This document shows positions 36,443-45,039 of a stretch of 64,000 nt of DNA, in pieces. The DNA is from Firmicutes bacterium HGW-Firmicutes-9 (GTDB lineage: Bacteria; Bacillota; Clostridia; Christensenellales; CAG-138). The translations under genes and the position numbers were made by a program. Location of the stretch: contig PGZM01000012.1 in assembly GCA_002841395.1 (NCBI GenBank), positions 1 through 64,000 on the forward strand, in the 5' to 3' direction. The notes beneath the pieces are model-generated. The model saw nothing but the letters and a program-made list of their open reading frames with translations. It had not been told where the DNA came from and did no database searches. Each line of letters begins with the position of its first letter. Position 1 is the first letter of the stretch.

Positions 36443-37103
36443 ATCCAATCCCCCGTACGGTTTCAATAATCTTATTTTCATCCGAGTCGTGAATGCGATT
36501 TCTTACATAACGCACATAAACGTCGACAACATTACTATTCCCCGCATATTCATAACCCCATACGTGACAAAGGATCTGATCACGCGTCAATACAATATCT
36601 CGATTTCGAAGCAGATATTCGAGTAAATCGTACTGTGTTTTCGTCAGCTCGGTTATTTCACCAGCGCGCGTTACCTGACGGGAAGATGGGGTAAGCACTA
36701 AATCCCCAATAGACAAGGTTCCTTCCGAAAATGCCGGCGACGATGTGTCGGCGGTTCTGATCACCATGCGAATTCGCGCTAAAAGCTCTTCAATATGAAA
36801 CGGTTTGGTAATATAATCGTTCGCTCCCATATCGAGACCGTTTACTTTCTCCATTACGGCATCTCGCGCAGTAACAAGGATCACGGGTACTGCGCTATCT
36901 TTCCTAAGCCGCCGCAAGACCTCCATTCCGTTCAATTCCGGGAGCATAACGTCTAAAAGTATCAGATCAAAATCTCCGGTTATTGCCTTCTCCAGGCCGG
37001 TTCGCCCGTCCATACAACTACTCACTGAATACCCTTCGTGTTGGAGTTCAAGCGTAAGAAATCGGACAATTTCGGCTTCGTCCTCTATCACTAGTATTTT
37101 CAA
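36411..37103 (-). CDS. OmpR-family response regulator
   Basis: 230 aa: receiver domain with acidic pocket EDE and phosphoacceptor Asp51 in LILLDVMLPELNG, then a winged helix ending in VVDVYVRYVRNRI and IIETVRGIGYVLR. It is first in the two-gene kinase operon on the minus strand. About 208 bases upstream lies the divergent glycosidase-domain gene, so this interval should contain control sites for both directions. Confidence 0.92.
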   Translation of the reverse strand: MKILVIEDEAEIVRFLTLELQHEGYSVSSCMDGRTGLEKAITGDFDLILLDVMLPELNGMEVLRRLRKDSAVPVILVTARDAVMEKVNGLDMGANDYITKPFHIEELLARIRMVIRTADTSSPAFSEGTLSIGDLVLTPSSRQVTRAGEITELTKTQYDLLEYLLRNRDIVLTRDQILCHVWGYEYAGNSNVVDVYVRYVRNRIHDSDENKIIETVRGIGYVLRDKTRKE

Positions 37104-37311
37104 TTCGCATGTCCTCCTTCGTCACGAAGTTTTTATGCTTGTATTAACAATACATCTTTAAATTCATTATACGTGTTTATGGGAGAAGAAGCATTATGAT
37201 TGCATGAGAATTTCTTAAGAATTTGAAAAGATGTGATTATCATCGAATTCTAATGTTGGTTTCGTTGGATTCTCATAACCGATGCTTATGATGTTTGAGC
37301 GAGGTGTTGAT

Positions 37312-38382
37312 ATGGAGAACTCACAATTTGACAGGAAAAACGTACATTGGTCTGGCACACTCCTGATCGTTAGGGACTCATTGATTTTTCTTGCTTGCGT
37401 TTTGGTGATTTTGCTTATCTACATCGTTTCCCCACAAACGTTCAACTCTGCGGCCACGAGCAAGATGACCGCTTCATCGGATGTGAGTTTTCAGCCGCAG
37501 AACACGACCAACTCATCGATAACACAAACAGAAACACCGCAGAGTAGCACTACCTTGGCTGCGAGTGTGCCCACCGCTACGGAAACTCCAGCTCCAACGC
37601 CTGATCCTACACCGTCACCAACGCCGGATACACCAGCCTCGCATGGAGATTTCTCTTCAACATTTCCAGCGGATGACACGGGCGCGAATGCCCTGTACAG
37701 CTATCAGGGAGAAACAACGAAAATCGCGATCAATAAAGTGCAAACAGATGGGGTAACCTACTTTGTTGCGGATGTTTGGATAAAAAACATTGATGCATTC
37801 CATGCTGCGCTGGCTAAAGGATCATTTGGTCGTGGAATTCATGAAATGCCTTTGAAAATTGCAAATGATAATCATGCGGTGTTTGCTGTATCGGGAGATT
37901 ACTATGGTGCGCGTGAGCAGGGGGTCGTTGTGCGGGACGGAGTTCTATATCGAGATGTAATGGGCGACGATATTTGCCTTCTTAAAGGTGACGGAACGCT
38001 GAATATATATGAGAAAAGCGAGTTCAACACTCTCAGCATGCTGAATGATACGGTCTGGCAGGCGTGGGCGTTCGGGCCTGCGCTAGTTGAAAACGGCACG
38101 GTATGTGATACGTCGAGCAGCAAGATAAAGGTGAAGAACCCCCGCAGCGCGATCGGTTACTACGAACCGGGGCATTACTGCTTCATTGTTGTTGACGGGA
38201 GGCAAAGCGGGTACTCCGACGGAATGACGCTGGACGAGCTTGCCAATACGTTCGCTTCGCTAGGGTGCGTAACCGCTTATAATCTGGACGGCGGCGCGAC
38301 CGCCATGATGGTATTTCAGGGCGCAGTCATCAGTCAGCCTACAAATGGCGGGCGCTCTTCGAGCGATATTATTTATTTCTGA
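37312..38382 (+). CDS. Phosphodiester glycosidase (NAGPA-domain) family protein, second copy
   Basis: ATG at 37312 with GAGGTG at 37301-37306; the ATG at 37282 lacks a site. About 356 aa: membrane helix near residues 15-40, a Thr/Pro-rich linker (PAPTPDPTPSPTPD) near 95-112, then the same NAGPA domain as the gene at 33912-34916, including PRSAIGYYEPGHYCFIVVDGR and NLDGGATAMMVFQG. The two proteins agree along their whole domain and end almost identically (SSDIIYF against SGDIIYF). It is divergent from the response regulator gene. Confidence 0.82.
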   Translation: MENSQFDRKNVHWSGTLLIVRDSLIFLACVLVILLIYIVSPQTFNSAATSKMTASSDVSFQPQNTTNSSITQTETPQSSTTLAASVPTATETPAPTPDPTPSPTPDTPASHGDFSSTFPADDTGANALYSYQGETTKIAINKVQTDGVTYFVADVWIKNIDAFHAALAKGSFGRGIHEMPLKIANDNHAVFAVSGDYYGAREQGVVVRDGVLYRDVMGDDICLLKGDGTLNIYEKSEFNTLSMLNDTVWQAWAFGPALVENGTVCDTSSSKIKVKNPRSAIGYYEPGHYCFIVVDGRQSGYSDGMTLDELANTFASLGCVTAYNLDGGATAMMVFQGAVISQPTNGGRSSSDIIYF

Positions 38383-38409
38383 TTCAAAAGGTAGGGGGAC
38401 TTGAATATT

Positions 38410-38877
38410 ATGCAGGATAAACAACGCATCTGGGGTTTTTTTGCCCACTCAAGTATTATTATCGGGATGATGTTTGTCGTTTTCTTTGTCATTGATCGTT
38501 TTAATCCGGCAATGGAGTTTCTTACAAGCAGTTTAAGCAAATGGTTGATTTTTATATTAGCGATATGCGCAATCATTACCGGCCTATATTCTGCGATATT
38601 TTTATTCCAGAAGCAGAAACGGCGTGATGAAAAGCGAAGCCAACCACAAGCCAGAATTACATATGAGAAAGAAAACACACCGCAACAGCGGTTAGCGCAG
38701 CCATACTTTGATCCTCGCAATTATCCGCAACAGCGGCAATCGAATGGGTACGTTTCTACAAAAGAGCACCAATCAACCCAAATGCGACAGATGAATGGGT
38801 ACCCTCTAGAACATCCCGGATACTCTAGCGAACAATCAAAGACGGAGTACGAACGCAGGGACCCATATCATAGATAA
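38410..38877 (+). CDS. Small membrane protein with polar C-terminal tail
   Basis: About 155 aa from ATG 38410 (TTG 38401 is an alternative). Two hydrophobic helices at about 14-35 and 48-70 are followed by an 85-residue tail rich in Gln, Tyr, Pro and charged residues (RNYPQQRQSNGYVS). No family recognised. It starts 27 bases after the glycosidase stop, so it is probably cotranscribed with it. Confidence 0.6.
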   Translation: MQDKQRIWGFFAHSSIIIGMMFVVFFVIDRFNPAMEFLTSSLSKWLIFILAICAIITGLYSAIFLFQKQKRRDEKRSQPQARITYEKENTPQQRLAQPYFDPRNYPQQRQSNGYVSTKEHQSTQMRQMNGYPLEHPGYSSEQSKTEYERRDPYHR

Positions 38878-38878
38878 T

Positions 38879-38909
38879 CTGACAGGCAATTCAATTAATC
38901 GCCTGTCAG
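38879..38909 (+). terminator. Hairpin after the small membrane protein gene
   Basis: CTGACAGGC pairs perfectly with GCCTGTCAG across 13 bases, directly after the stop at 38877. A following T-run is missing, so it may be a weak terminator or an mRNA end-protecting hairpin. Confidence 0.5.
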
Positions 38910-38943
38910 AGAAAGAAGTATAGATCCAATCAAGTTAGGAGTC

Positions 38944-39606
38944 ATGATGCAGGACTGGCTGATTAGTGTCGTCAACCAATTTGGCTATATGGGAATTGCG
39001 TTTTTAATACTGCTAGAGAACATATTTCCTCCCATCCCATCCGAGCTAATACTGACTTTTAGTGGATTTTTAACGACGATTAGCAATATGAATATTTGGA
39101 TATCATCGCTCTCGGCGACCGTGGGATCCATGGCGGGAGCGATTCTATTGTACGGACTCGGAAGAGCTTTGCCACAGCGAAAAATCATGTACTTTGCAAA
39201 AAAGTACCAAAAAATTCTTCACCTGAAAGAATCCGATTTCAAGCGCTCTTCTGATTTGATGGCAAAACGGGGAGGTTCGGCAGTATTTCTATGTCGGTTT
39301 ATTCCTGTCGTCCGTAGTTTGATTTCAATTCCAGCTGGCGCGGCGCGTATGCAACTATGGAAATTTTTACTATACTCGACACTAGGAACGGTAATTTGGA
39401 ATACGATATTAATCTGTCTCGGCGCCTTAGCGGGGAAGAACTGGCAAATAATCACCGTATATTTCAATACATATTCCTATATGGTTGGTGTAGCCGCTGC
39501 CTTAGTGACAGGATTTTACATAATTCGTTATGCAATTAAGAAAAGCAAAAAAGTGGAAATAGCAAAACAAAAAGAAGAAAGCGACGCAATTGTTCAGAGT
39601 GATTGA
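38944..39606 (+). CDS. DedA-family (VTT-domain) membrane protein
   Basis: 220 aa starting with GYMGIAFLILLENIFPPIPSELIL, the conserved DedA opening with its Glu and Pro residues, and containing FLCRFIPVVRSLISIPAGAARM with the family's essential Arg pair. Several membrane helices follow. DedA proteins flip or recycle lipid carriers such as undecaprenyl phosphate or phosphatidylethanolamine, which fits a region rich in surface-polymer genes. TAGGAG precedes the start. Confidence 0.9.
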   Translation: MMQDWLISVVNQFGYMGIAFLILLENIFPPIPSELILTFSGFLTTISNMNIWISSLSATVGSMAGAILLYGLGRALPQRKIMYFAKKYQKILHLKESDFKRSSDLMAKRGGSAVFLCRFIPVVRSLISIPAGAARMQLWKFLLYSTLGTVIWNTILICLGALAGKNWQIITVYFNTYSYMVGVAAALVTGFYIIRYAIKKSKKVEIAKQKEESDAIVQSD

Positions 39607-39705
39607 GAAATTACTATTAATTTCTAATCTGCCCAAAGCAATATACTCATTCAATTCTCATAGATGAAGCATATTATCTTCATTACAGAAAGAGGAGGCA
39701 TAAGC

Positions 39706-40431
39706 ATGCTGGTTGCGGAACATCTTACAAAATTTTACCCAAATATCAAGGCACTGGATGATTTGTCACTTGAAGTATCGGACGGTGCGATTTTCGGATT
39801 TCTTGGACATAATGGCGCGGGCAAAACGACCGCGCTGTCAATCTTCACGACCCTGATGCTACCTTCATCGGGCAGCGTGATGATTCAGGATATGGATGTC
39901 GTAAAGGACAATCTAAAAGTGCGAGGAATATTGGGTTATTTACCGGAAAACGTTTCCCTATACGGGGAACTTACTGTACGCGAAAACCTCCGTTTCCTGG
40001 GACGACTGTCAGAGGTGCGAAAAGTTGATCAGGCGATTGATGCCACCCTTGAAATGCTGGGGTTTTCTCAATGGTCTGATAGTAAAGTTAAAACACTGTC
40101 CAAAGGGATGCGACAAAGAGTTGGTATCGCACAGTCAATTTTGCATAAGCCGAAGATACTGTTTCTGGATGAACCGACTTCCGGGCTTGATCCTGAGGGG
40201 ACCGCTGACATCCGCGATATCCTACTGCGAATCAACGCGGAACTCGGGACAACGATATTCATGAATACGCACATGCTGTCCGAAGTTACGAAGATCTGCA
40301 CTGATATTGGGATTATCAGTCACGGCAGGCTTCTTCTTGCAGACACACTGAAAAACGTTGAAACACAATACAAGGATTGTAAATCGCTGGAAGAGATTTA
40401 CTTCCGTATTGGGAATGGCGTTGCGCAATGA
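39706..40431 (+). CDS. ABC transporter ATP-binding protein (ABC-2 type)
   Basis: ATG at 39706 follows AGAGGAGG; an ATG at 39664 is upstream in frame but has no site. The 241-aa protein has Walker A GHNGAGKT, the signature LSKGMRQRVGIAQ, Walker B ILFLDEPTSGLDP and a switch His in FMNTHMLSEV. It should power the two permeases encoded downstream. The permease start overlaps its stop by 4 bases. Direction of transport is most likely export. Confidence 0.93.
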   Translation: MLVAEHLTKFYPNIKALDDLSLEVSDGAIFGFLGHNGAGKTTALSIFTTLMLPSSGSVMIQDMDVVKDNLKVRGILGYLPENVSLYGELTVRENLRFLGRLSEVRKVDQAIDATLEMLGFSQWSDSKVKTLSKGMRQRVGIAQSILHKPKILFLDEPTSGLDPEGTADIRDILLRINAELGTTIFMNTHMLSEVTKICTDIGIISHGRLLLADTLKNVETQYKDCKSLEEIYFRIGNGVAQ

Positions 40432-41351
40432 CGGGATTGAAGTATATTGCGGGCAAAGAACTTAAGGCATCTTTTCGAAACAAGGAGTTTCTTCTGATCA
40501 TTGCCGTGTTTCTCGTGATGTCGATCGTGTCGGTATACATCGGTTCAACGACGAAAAACGCCGAACTGAAAGCATACGAAAGCATTATTGCTACGGCGAC
40601 TACAACAGGCACAGAAGTACCGACTACCCCGGTAATATTTCCGCTTGCGATTCTAAAGAACCTTGTCGAATACGTTGTCATGATAGGCGCAGTTTTGGCG
40701 ATTTTCTTGGGGTATGACGCATTTCAGGGTGAAAGGCAGGGGGGCACCTTACGACTGATGCTCACCAAGCCAATTCCAAGAGAATCGATCATTTTGGGCA
40801 AATTGCTTGGCGCGGGGTTAATTATTGGGTTGTTGCTGACGGTGACGTTGCTTTTTAACATTGCGCTATTTGCATATTACACTGGAGTATTTCCTGATTT
40901 TGTTGAAACGCTCCGCGTCGTCGTCTTTCTACTGATTGCCTTCGCTTATATGATGAGCTTTTATGCGGGAGCTCTTTATGTATCTACGAAAACGCGCGAA
41001 AGCAGCTATGGATTTCTCCTGATGATGGTGGTTTGGATTTTCATCAGTTTTGTGATCCCGCAGTTAGCGGAATCTCAAAAGAGTTATGCCTATGCGATCA
41101 ATAATATCGCGGGAACGATTGCACAGGTTCCGGGAGAAACCGTTTTGTCAAGTGCAATTGGCTGGTTGTCGCCTGCCGTGCAATTCAAATCCGTCGGCAG
41201 CGATCTTCTCCAGGCGGTCAGTGAAACAGCGACTATTCGCGTCGACCGCTTGCTGGTAGCGAACATTGCGAAAGTCATGTATCTGATTGTGCCGAGTGTA
41301 GTGTTGACGCTCTTATCATTGCGGGAAGTAAAGAAAGAGGCGATATTATGA
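40428..41351 (+). CDS. ABC-2 type permease
   Basis: 307 aa: a cytoplasmic start, first helix near 20-38, an extracellular loop of 55 residues, then five or so helices. The segment FQGERQGGTLRLMLTKPIPRES is the conserved cytoplasmic loop of ABC-2 permeases such as NosY and GldF. It resembles the permease at 41845 and the two probably form a heterodimer. It overlaps the next gene by 4 bases. Confidence 0.88.
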   Translation: MTGLKYIAGKELKASFRNKEFLLIIAVFLVMSIVSVYIGSTTKNAELKAYESIIATATTTGTEVPTTPVIFPLAILKNLVEYVVMIGAVLAIFLGYDAFQGERQGGTLRLMLTKPIPRESIILGKLLGAGLIIGLLLTVTLLFNIALFAYYTGVFPDFVETLRVVVFLLIAFAYMMSFYAGALYVSTKTRESSYGFLLMMVVWIFISFVIPQLAESQKSYAYAINNIAGTIAQVPGETVLSSAIGWLSPAVQFKSVGSDLLQAVSETATIRVDRLLVANIAKVMYLIVPSVVLTLLSLREVKKEAIL

Positions 41352-41842
41352 TCGGAAAAAAACGAATGAAATGGCTTCTAACCTCGATCCTGTGTGCCGC
41401 TCTGCTAGGCGTGGTTTCCCCTTCCGTAGCAGACTCATCTCTTACAGTAACGAGTGCCGAAAAAACACTAAAGGTAGTCAGCGGTCAGTCGGTTGTGCTG
41501 CATATCGACGTAACGAATTCCAGCAGTACGGAAATGACCAATATAAACGCTCAGATCGATTTACCATACAAATGGATCATTCAAAGCTTGGAGCCGGAGT
41601 CTCTTTCGCTGCTCCCCGGAGAATCGGGCGAGTTCTCAATTCAGCTTGCGGTGCCGTCATCTGAGAATGCGAGTACGCATACTTTAAATGTATCCTGCAC
41701 GAGCGGAGATATCACGAGCGATAACATCAATATTCCGGTAGCGGTGGTGACTAATCCGTTGTTTGGATATATGATTTTGGGGAGCATTGCGTTGGTGGTA
41801 GCTGCTACGATTCTCTATTTCCGCAGGGGCATAAGGAGGTAA
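41348..41842 (+). CDS. Secreted NEW3/CARDB-like immunoglobulin-fold protein with C-terminal anchor
   Basis: 164 aa with a signal peptide (to about residue 28), one beta-sandwich of about 100 residues (VVLHIDVTNSSSTEMTNINAQIDLP, LLPGESGEFSIQLAVP) of the type seen in NEW3 domains, and a C-terminal membrane helix followed by RRGIRR. It lies between the two permease genes with overlapping and 2-base junctions, so it is likely an extracellular accessory subunit of this transporter. Confidence 0.65.
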   Translation: MIGKKRMKWLLTSILCAALLGVVSPSVADSSLTVTSAEKTLKVVSGQSVVLHIDVTNSSSTEMTNINAQIDLPYKWIIQSLEPESLSLLPGESGEFSIQLAVPSSENASTHTLNVSCTSGDITSDNINIPVAVVTNPLFGYMILGSIALVVAATILYFRRGIRR

Positions 41843-41844
41843 TC

Positions 41845-42816
41845 ATGAGTTCGATTGTACGAAAAGAAATTAAAGACGCGCTGAATAGTAAACTGTATCT
41901 ATTGATTACCGCGATGCTTATGATACTCGTCATCATTTCTGTGATTCTCGGGGCGCTTCAAGTAAAAGCAAATGTGGATGCATACAATCAGTCGGTCGAA
42001 TTTCTAAAATCCATCGGAAAGGCAGAATTACCGGAAGCACCGAATCTGAATCCGCTTTCGGCACTGAAAAGTTACGTAAATTATATTGGAATACTTGGCG
42101 CATTAATTGCGATTGTGCAGGGGAATCAGGCTATCGCAAAAGACAAAAAAACTGGAACGATGCCCCTTATACTGACCAGGCACATCTATAGAGATCAATA
42201 CCTGAGCGCGAAACTGATTGGTAATATGGTGCTTTTGCTGATTCTATCCGTTTCGATTTTTATTATAACGCTGCTGTCCATGCTGCTGATCAGCCGTGTA
42301 CCAATTACCGGGGATGATATTGCAAGGATGGGTGTATTCTGCATCATGTCATTTCTGTATATGGCGTTCTTCTTGACCTTATCCCTGTTTATGGCCGTAC
42401 TGTCACGTAGTACGAAAAGAGCGCTTCTGATTACGGTGATTATTTGGCTTGTTATTTCGTTTATATTGCCGCAGATTGGCGACACGATGGATCTGGACAA
42501 CCAGCTTCCGGGCGGATTCTTTTCATCGATGGGGATGAGCAAGGAAGAATCACAGAAAATACTGGATAAGTTCAGCATGTATGAGACGATTCGGGATGGG
42601 ATTGAGGAACTGTCCCCTACAAAGCACTATGAACGCGTGAGCTTCGCTCTTCTCAACGTCAAACCGGGGTTTGAAAGCAATACCGCTTTGGAGGTATCAG
42701 CCATTAAATGGTTTGATATTGCGGGAATTTTCGCTCCCGGTATCATGCTGTGGCTAGGCGTATTCATGGTTTTTCTAAAACGAGAAGACATCAACGAAAC
42801 ACAAGGAGGTTATTGA
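41845..42816 (+). CDS. ABC-2 type permease, second subunit
   Basis: 323 aa, same layout as the permease at 40428: first helix near 20-40, extracellular loop, and the cytoplasmic signature KDKKTGTMPLILTRHIYRDQ, then about five helices. AGGAGG precedes the ATG. An extracellular insertion of about 80 residues with charged helices (about 215-295) lies before the last helix. Confidence 0.87.
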   Translation: MSSIVRKEIKDALNSKLYLLITAMLMILVIISVILGALQVKANVDAYNQSVEFLKSIGKAELPEAPNLNPLSALKSYVNYIGILGALIAIVQGNQAIAKDKKTGTMPLILTRHIYRDQYLSAKLIGNMVLLLILSVSIFIITLLSMLLISRVPITGDDIARMGVFCIMSFLYMAFFLTLSLFMAVLSRSTKRALLITVIIWLVISFILPQIGDTMDLDNQLPGGFFSSMGMSKEESQKILDKFSMYETIRDGIEELSPTKHYERVSFALLNVKPGFESNTALEVSAIKWFDIAGIFAPGIMLWLGVFMVFLKREDINETQGGY

Positions 42817-42817
42817 C

Positions 42818-43543
42818 ATGTATAAATTAATCAAGAGGCGAATCTGGGTTGTAATGATATTATGCGTTTTTGCCCTGAGCGGGTGTGCAGGCTCTACGAC
42901 CGCGCCATCGACAACAACTCCGAAAATCATATCGATGCAGCCTGATGATACAGGCACGGTTGTGAACATGACTGCCTCTCCGGACTCGGGAAAAACGCTG
43001 ACCATAACTGCCGATGATCAAGATGGCGATGGAATTCCGGATGTTGTTGAGAAAACTTATGGCACCAATCCATATGCCGCTGACACAGATGGCGACGGCG
43101 TATATGACAAAACGGATGAGAAACCGGTATTTACAGATAACCCGATTCAAGAAACGTCAGCAACTGCGCTGCCAATTACGATTACGGATGCGCGTGTTGA
43201 GGATAATGCCACAGCGGATCATCTTGAGATCACAATGAAGAACACCGGTAGCTCTGACCTTGACGGATTTGATGTTTATTTCACGATTACGGATCATGTA
43301 ACGGGAACCGCTGAAGCATATTACTTGGTTTTGACAGGATTGACCCTTGCTGCGGGAACGAGTGCTACGATCCACTTCGATAACGACGTTGCGCAGGCGA
43401 ATCACTACTATGGCAATATGAACGGCCTTTACGGAACTTCCGCAAATGGCTTGACGTTCGATGTTTTGCTGCACGCAGCGGGGTATCAGCCGATCAGCTT
43501 TACCGTCGAAAAAGCACAGGGAACCGCCGAAGTTGCAGATTAA
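42818..43543 (+). CDS. Lipoprotein with calcium-binding (thrombospondin type 3-like) repeats
   Basis: 241 aa. Signal peptide ending in LSGC (Cys23), then two Asp-rich repeats DQDGDGIPDVVEKTYGTNP and DTDGDGVYDKTDEKP that match TSP3/dockerin-like calcium loops, then a beta-sandwich of about 110 residues. AAGGAGG precedes the ATG, 2 bases after the permease stop. It is the last gene of the transporter operon and probably an extracellular part of it. Confidence 0.75.
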   Translation: MYKLIKRRIWVVMILCVFALSGCAGSTTAPSTTTPKIISMQPDDTGTVVNMTASPDSGKTLTITADDQDGDGIPDVVEKTYGTNPYAADTDGDGVYDKTDEKPVFTDNPIQETSATALPITITDARVEDNATADHLEITMKNTGSSDLDGFDVYFTITDHVTGTAEAYYLVLTGLTLAAGTSATIHFDNDVAQANHYYGNMNGLYGTSANGLTFDVLLHAAGYQPISFTVEKAQGTAEVAD

Positions 43544-43622
43544 AACATATGCTAGATGAAGTGATTTGATCAATATAACGGATTGGATATCACGAAACGA
43601 AATGTCAAACGGAACAAAGAAA

Positions 43623-43655
43623 GCCTCCCATAAGCAAGCTTTGCAGATGGGAGGC
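43623..43655. terminator. Bidirectional terminator between lipoprotein and PepSY genes
   Basis: GCCTCCCAT pairs exactly with ATGGGAGGC; an inner GCAA/TTGC pair extends the hairpin. The two flanking genes converge on it. T-runs are short on both sides. Confidence 0.6.
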
Positions 43656-43691
43656 TTCACTATGTGTTATGCTGTAAGTTGCTACGAAGAG

Positions 43692-44201
43692 TTATCCCTC
43701 GTATTCGCCATCCTGTTCCGGAAGGATATTACCGGTTGTTGAATCGACCTTGACTTCAATCGACTTGCCGTCTTTTGTGCCAATCAATCCATAAACAGTC
43801 GTACCGTTTTCATTTTCCAGACCGTCGCTTACAAACGTATAACCAGCATACGCTTTTTCAGCAATGGCGAGAGCTTCTGCTTCGGTGATTTTCGCTGTTC
43901 CAGCAAGTGCGGCGTCTTCGGCGGCCTCTTCGGCCGGATCTTCTTGTTCTTCGGCATCCTCAGGCTCTTCAACATCGTTAGCCTCTTCGGTTTCCAAAAC
44001 GTCGGCAGTTTCTTGCTCCGGTGCCTTTGCGACCTCGACGCTGGAAGATGCCATCTGCACTGTTACAGGGTTAGTCGCATTTGCAACTGGTGCTTGCGTG
44101 TCGGGAGACACGGCAAGTGCGACGCCGGCGATGCCTAGGCTCATTACAACTACTAAAACCAATGCAAGCCAGAATTTGTTTGATCTGTTTTTCTTTGACA
44201 T
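43692..44201 (-). CDS. PepSY-domain protein with acidic linker
   Basis: 169 aa: N-terminal membrane helix or signal (about 10-30), a very acidic middle (about 65-95, rich in Glu, Asp and Ala), then one PepSY domain, ITEAEALAIAEKAYAGYTFVSD..KSIEVKVDSTTGNIL. PepSY domains bind or restrain peptidases and also occur next to two-component systems. AAAAGGAG precedes the ATG. It is divergent from such a system (44365-46379), with about 160 bases between. Confidence 0.85.
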   Translation of the reverse strand: MSKKNRSNKFWLALVLVVVMSLGIAGVALAVSPDTQAPVANATNPVTVQMASSSVEVAKAPEQETADVLETEEANDVEEPEDAEEQEDPAEEAAEDAALAGTAKITEAEALAIAEKAYAGYTFVSDGLENENGTTVYGLIGTKDGKSIEVKVDSTTGNILPEQDGEYEG

Positions 44202-44364
44202 AAAATTACTCCTTTTTCAGCTATTGCAGGGGTATCCCGCTGATTGATTATCTTGCTTTGCTATTAAACACCAATTAAGAGTTGATTAGAACTTGTTCAT
44301 AATCACATACATTCGATTCATGGGCGGTATAATTGATAATATAGAAACAGGAGATGAAAACACC

Positions 44365-45039
44365 ATGCGCATATTGCTCGTAGAAGACAATAAGCCACTT
44401 ATAAGAATTATTGAGAAAAGACTTTCTGAAGAAGGTTATAGCGTTGATTCGTGTATGGACGGAGATGAAGGCGCAGGATTTGCAAATTCATATGATTATG
44501 ATTTGGCGATTTTGGATATCATGCTTCCCAAAGTGAGTGGGCTGGAAATACTTAAAACAATCAAGACCAGGAACTCGTCAACACCGGTGTTGTTATTAAC
44601 CGCGAAGGATTCTGTAAGCGACAAGGTGGCGGGATTGGACGCAGGTGCCGATGATTATCTTGTGAAACCGTTTGCGTTTGATGAACTTCTTGCAAGAATT
44701 CGCGCACTGTTGAGAAGACAAACCGACATAGAAAGCAGTGTGCTGTCAATTGCGGACTTGACGCTGGATCTGTTGACTCGGAAAGTACTGCGCGCCGCAA
44801 AGGAAATCACACTGACCGCCAAAGAATTTTCTTTGCTGGAATATATGTTGCGTAACAAGCAAAGAATACTAACACGCAGCCAGATTGCTGATCATGTATG
44901 GAATTACTCGTTTGACTCTGGAACAAATATTGTAGACGTGTATATTCGATACTTAAGGAGAAAAATCGACGATGGTGAACAGAATAAACTGATCCAAACG
45001 ATTCGCGGTGTGGGGTATGCCCTTCGGGAGGAAGCATGA
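44365..45039 (+). CDS. OmpR-family response regulator
   Basis: ATG at 44365 with AGGAG at 44349-44353; an upstream in-frame start at 44293 would add 24 residues not found in the family. About 224 aa: receiver domain with Asp51 in LAILDIMLPK, then a winged-helix domain ending NIVDVYIRYLRRKI and IQTIRGVGYALRE. The kinase gene overlaps its stop by 4 bases. Confidence 0.92.
   Translation: MRILLVEDNKPLIRIIEKRLSEEGYSVDSCMDGDEGAGFANSYDYDLAILDIMLPKVSGLEILKTIKTRNSSTPVLLLTAKDSVSDKVAGLDAGADDYLVKPFAFDELLARIRALLRRQTDIESSVLSIADLTLDLLTRKVLRAAKEITLTAKEFSLLEYMLRNKQRILTRSQIADHVWNYSFDSGTNIVDVYIRYLRRKIDDGEQNKLIQTIRGVGYALREEA

Noticed and set aside
37560..37640. Repeated CCNACNCC-like units
   Set aside because: They encode the Thr/Pro linker of the glycosidase-domain protein and have no spacer structure of a CRISPR.
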